A stretch of DNA of 27,020 nucleotides from Erwinia_E haradaeae_C (GTDB taxonomy: Bacteria; Pseudomonadota; Gammaproteobacteria; Enterobacterales; Enterobacteriaceae): positions 1 through 27,020 of the forward strand of contig NZ_LR217736.1 in the NCBI RefSeq assembly GCF_900698995.1, written 5' to 3'. The position numbers and the translations under genes are program-made. Positions within the stretch are counted from its first letter, which is position 1, and each line of letters starts with the position of its first letter. The notes below the pieces were generated by a model. The model was not told where the DNA came from. It was given only the letters and a program-made list of their open reading frames with translations, and did no database searches. Below, in pieces: positions 26,736 through 27,020 of the stretch.

Positions 26736-26744
26736 TTATCCACA
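26736..26744 (+). promoter_or_regulatory. DnaA box
   Basis: A perfect TTATCCACA, about 150 bp downstream of the repA stop, at the expected place in an IncFII oriR. Confidence 0.75.
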
Positions 26745-26864
26745 TATTAATGCAAATGGGTTTTTTAGTTAAATGCATTCTAAGAAATAGATGCAAATAT
26801 ACTGTAATAAAAAAATACAGAAAAAGAATTAATACAAGAAAGAAAATTGTGCATAACTCTATCT

Positions 26865-26921
26865 TCAAAATAGAACTCTATTTTGATTAATAAAAAGATA
26901 CATATGTATCTTTTTATTAAT
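26865..26921. repeat. Two adjacent hairpins, one a perfect 36-bp palindrome
   Basis: First, TCAAAATAG and CTATTTTGA pair over 9 bp around AACT (26865-26886). Second, 26886-26921 is a perfect 36-bp palindrome centred on ACAT|ATGT with arms ending in ATTAATAAAAAGATA. They lie right of the DnaA box inside the oriR-like region, and could be initiator or primosome structures or a replication-linked terminator. Confidence 0.75.
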
Positions 26922-26940
26922 AGATAAATGTCATAAAGGG

Positions 26941-27020
26941 AAGTAAATTTTATTAAGAAGGGTTTAAAATTTTTTGATTTAACAACTAGCAATCCTGTTT
27001 CTTTAAAAGAATTTATCTAT
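26941..27020. other. Right-end sequence
   Basis: AT-rich end of the window with no gene. I found no overlap with the first bases of the window, so circular closure cannot be shown from the sequence. Confidence 0.5.

Larger units (their letters stand above)
26631..26940. other. oriR-like replication origin
   Basis: Downstream of repA and its terminator there is a consensus DnaA box TTATCCACA (26736-26744) within CTTATCCACATATTAATGCAA, closely like R1 oriR as I recall it (CTTATCCACATTTAACTGCAA). Further right is ATGTCATAAAGGG (26929-26941), like ATGTCATAAAGCG beyond the R1 box. The region is AT-rich and carries two adjacent hairpins. Order repA, terminator, DnaA box fits IncFII. Short open frames on the minus strand here are not credible genes. 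Confidence 0.7.

Noticed and set aside
26650..26992. Two overlapping minus-strand open frames of about 70 codons right of repA
   Set aside because: They lie across the oriR-like region, are rich in F, I, L and K from AT bias, overlap each other and lack start signals.
1..27020. Complete circular plasmid
   Set aside because: Gene content suggests it, but the two ends share no overlap and circularity cannot be shown from the sequence.
1..27020. CRISPR arrays, insertion sequences, tRNA or rRNA genes
   Set aside because: No regularly spaced repeats, transposase remnants, cloverleaf-like sequences or rRNA segments were recognised on either strand.

Overview
The window looks like most or all of a plasmid from a long-term, host-restricted insect endosymbiont of gamma-proteobacterial (Enterobacterales) origin. 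Intergenic DNA is extremely AT-rich, while the genes are less so and remain clearly alignable to E. coli-type proteins. Only about half of the 27 kb is coding, and long stretches show no readable gene. Replication genes are of the IncFII type. The gene set (complete thiamine monophosphate pathway, two biotin genes, nupC, ibpA, apbE, gpmA) fits a nutritional co-symbiont that supplies B vitamins. From memory of the literature, aphid-associated 'Candidatus Erwinia haradaeae' carries horizontally acquired biotin and thiamine genes. That assignment is inference and cannot be proven from the sequence alone.

Layout, left to right. thiE lies alone on the minus strand near the left end. A secreted phospholipase-D-family nuclease gene follows, with a CRP-like site upstream. 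Next is the minus-strand small heat-shock gene ibpA behind a near-consensus sigma-32 promoter, then apbE and gpmA on the plus strand. After 2.2 kb without genes come divergent bioB (-) and bioA (+), sharing a short regulatory region, and a nupC-type nucleoside transporter. After 1.6 kb without genes comes thiD (-), then the thiamine cluster thiC ... thiF-thiS-thiG-thiH (-). The right end carries an IncFII-like replicon: an antisense-RNA/CopT-like hairpin, a 24-codon Tap-like leader ORF, repA, a terminator, and an oriR-like region with a consensus DnaA box.

How the genes work together. ThiC makes HMP-P and ThiD phosphorylates it. ThiH makes dehydroglycine from tyrosine, ThiF and ThiS supply sulfur, ThiG builds the thiazole and ThiE joins the halves. 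IscS, ThiI, Dxs and ThiL would have to come from elsewhere. BioA and BioB cover two of the last three biotin steps; BioD and the pimeloyl/KAPA steps are not here. ApbE has a recorded genetic link to thiamine synthesis in Salmonella, but its biochemical role is flavinylation.

The most unusual structure is a family of repeats related to the copy-control hairpin upstream of repA. There are two clear extra copies (about 4436 and 9901) and two or three weaker ones (about 10295, 17001, perhaps 20913), scattered between the functional gene blocks. The copy at 9901 keeps a near-perfect hairpin and a decayed tap/repA leader behind it. This suggests the plasmid grew by duplication or fusion of IncFII-like replicons, and the orphan hairpins might still influence copy number. 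Other points are two strong CRP-like palindromes, several long perfect AT-rich palindromes, displacement of thiE from its usual place between thiC and thiF, and no intact TPP riboswitch upstream of thiC.
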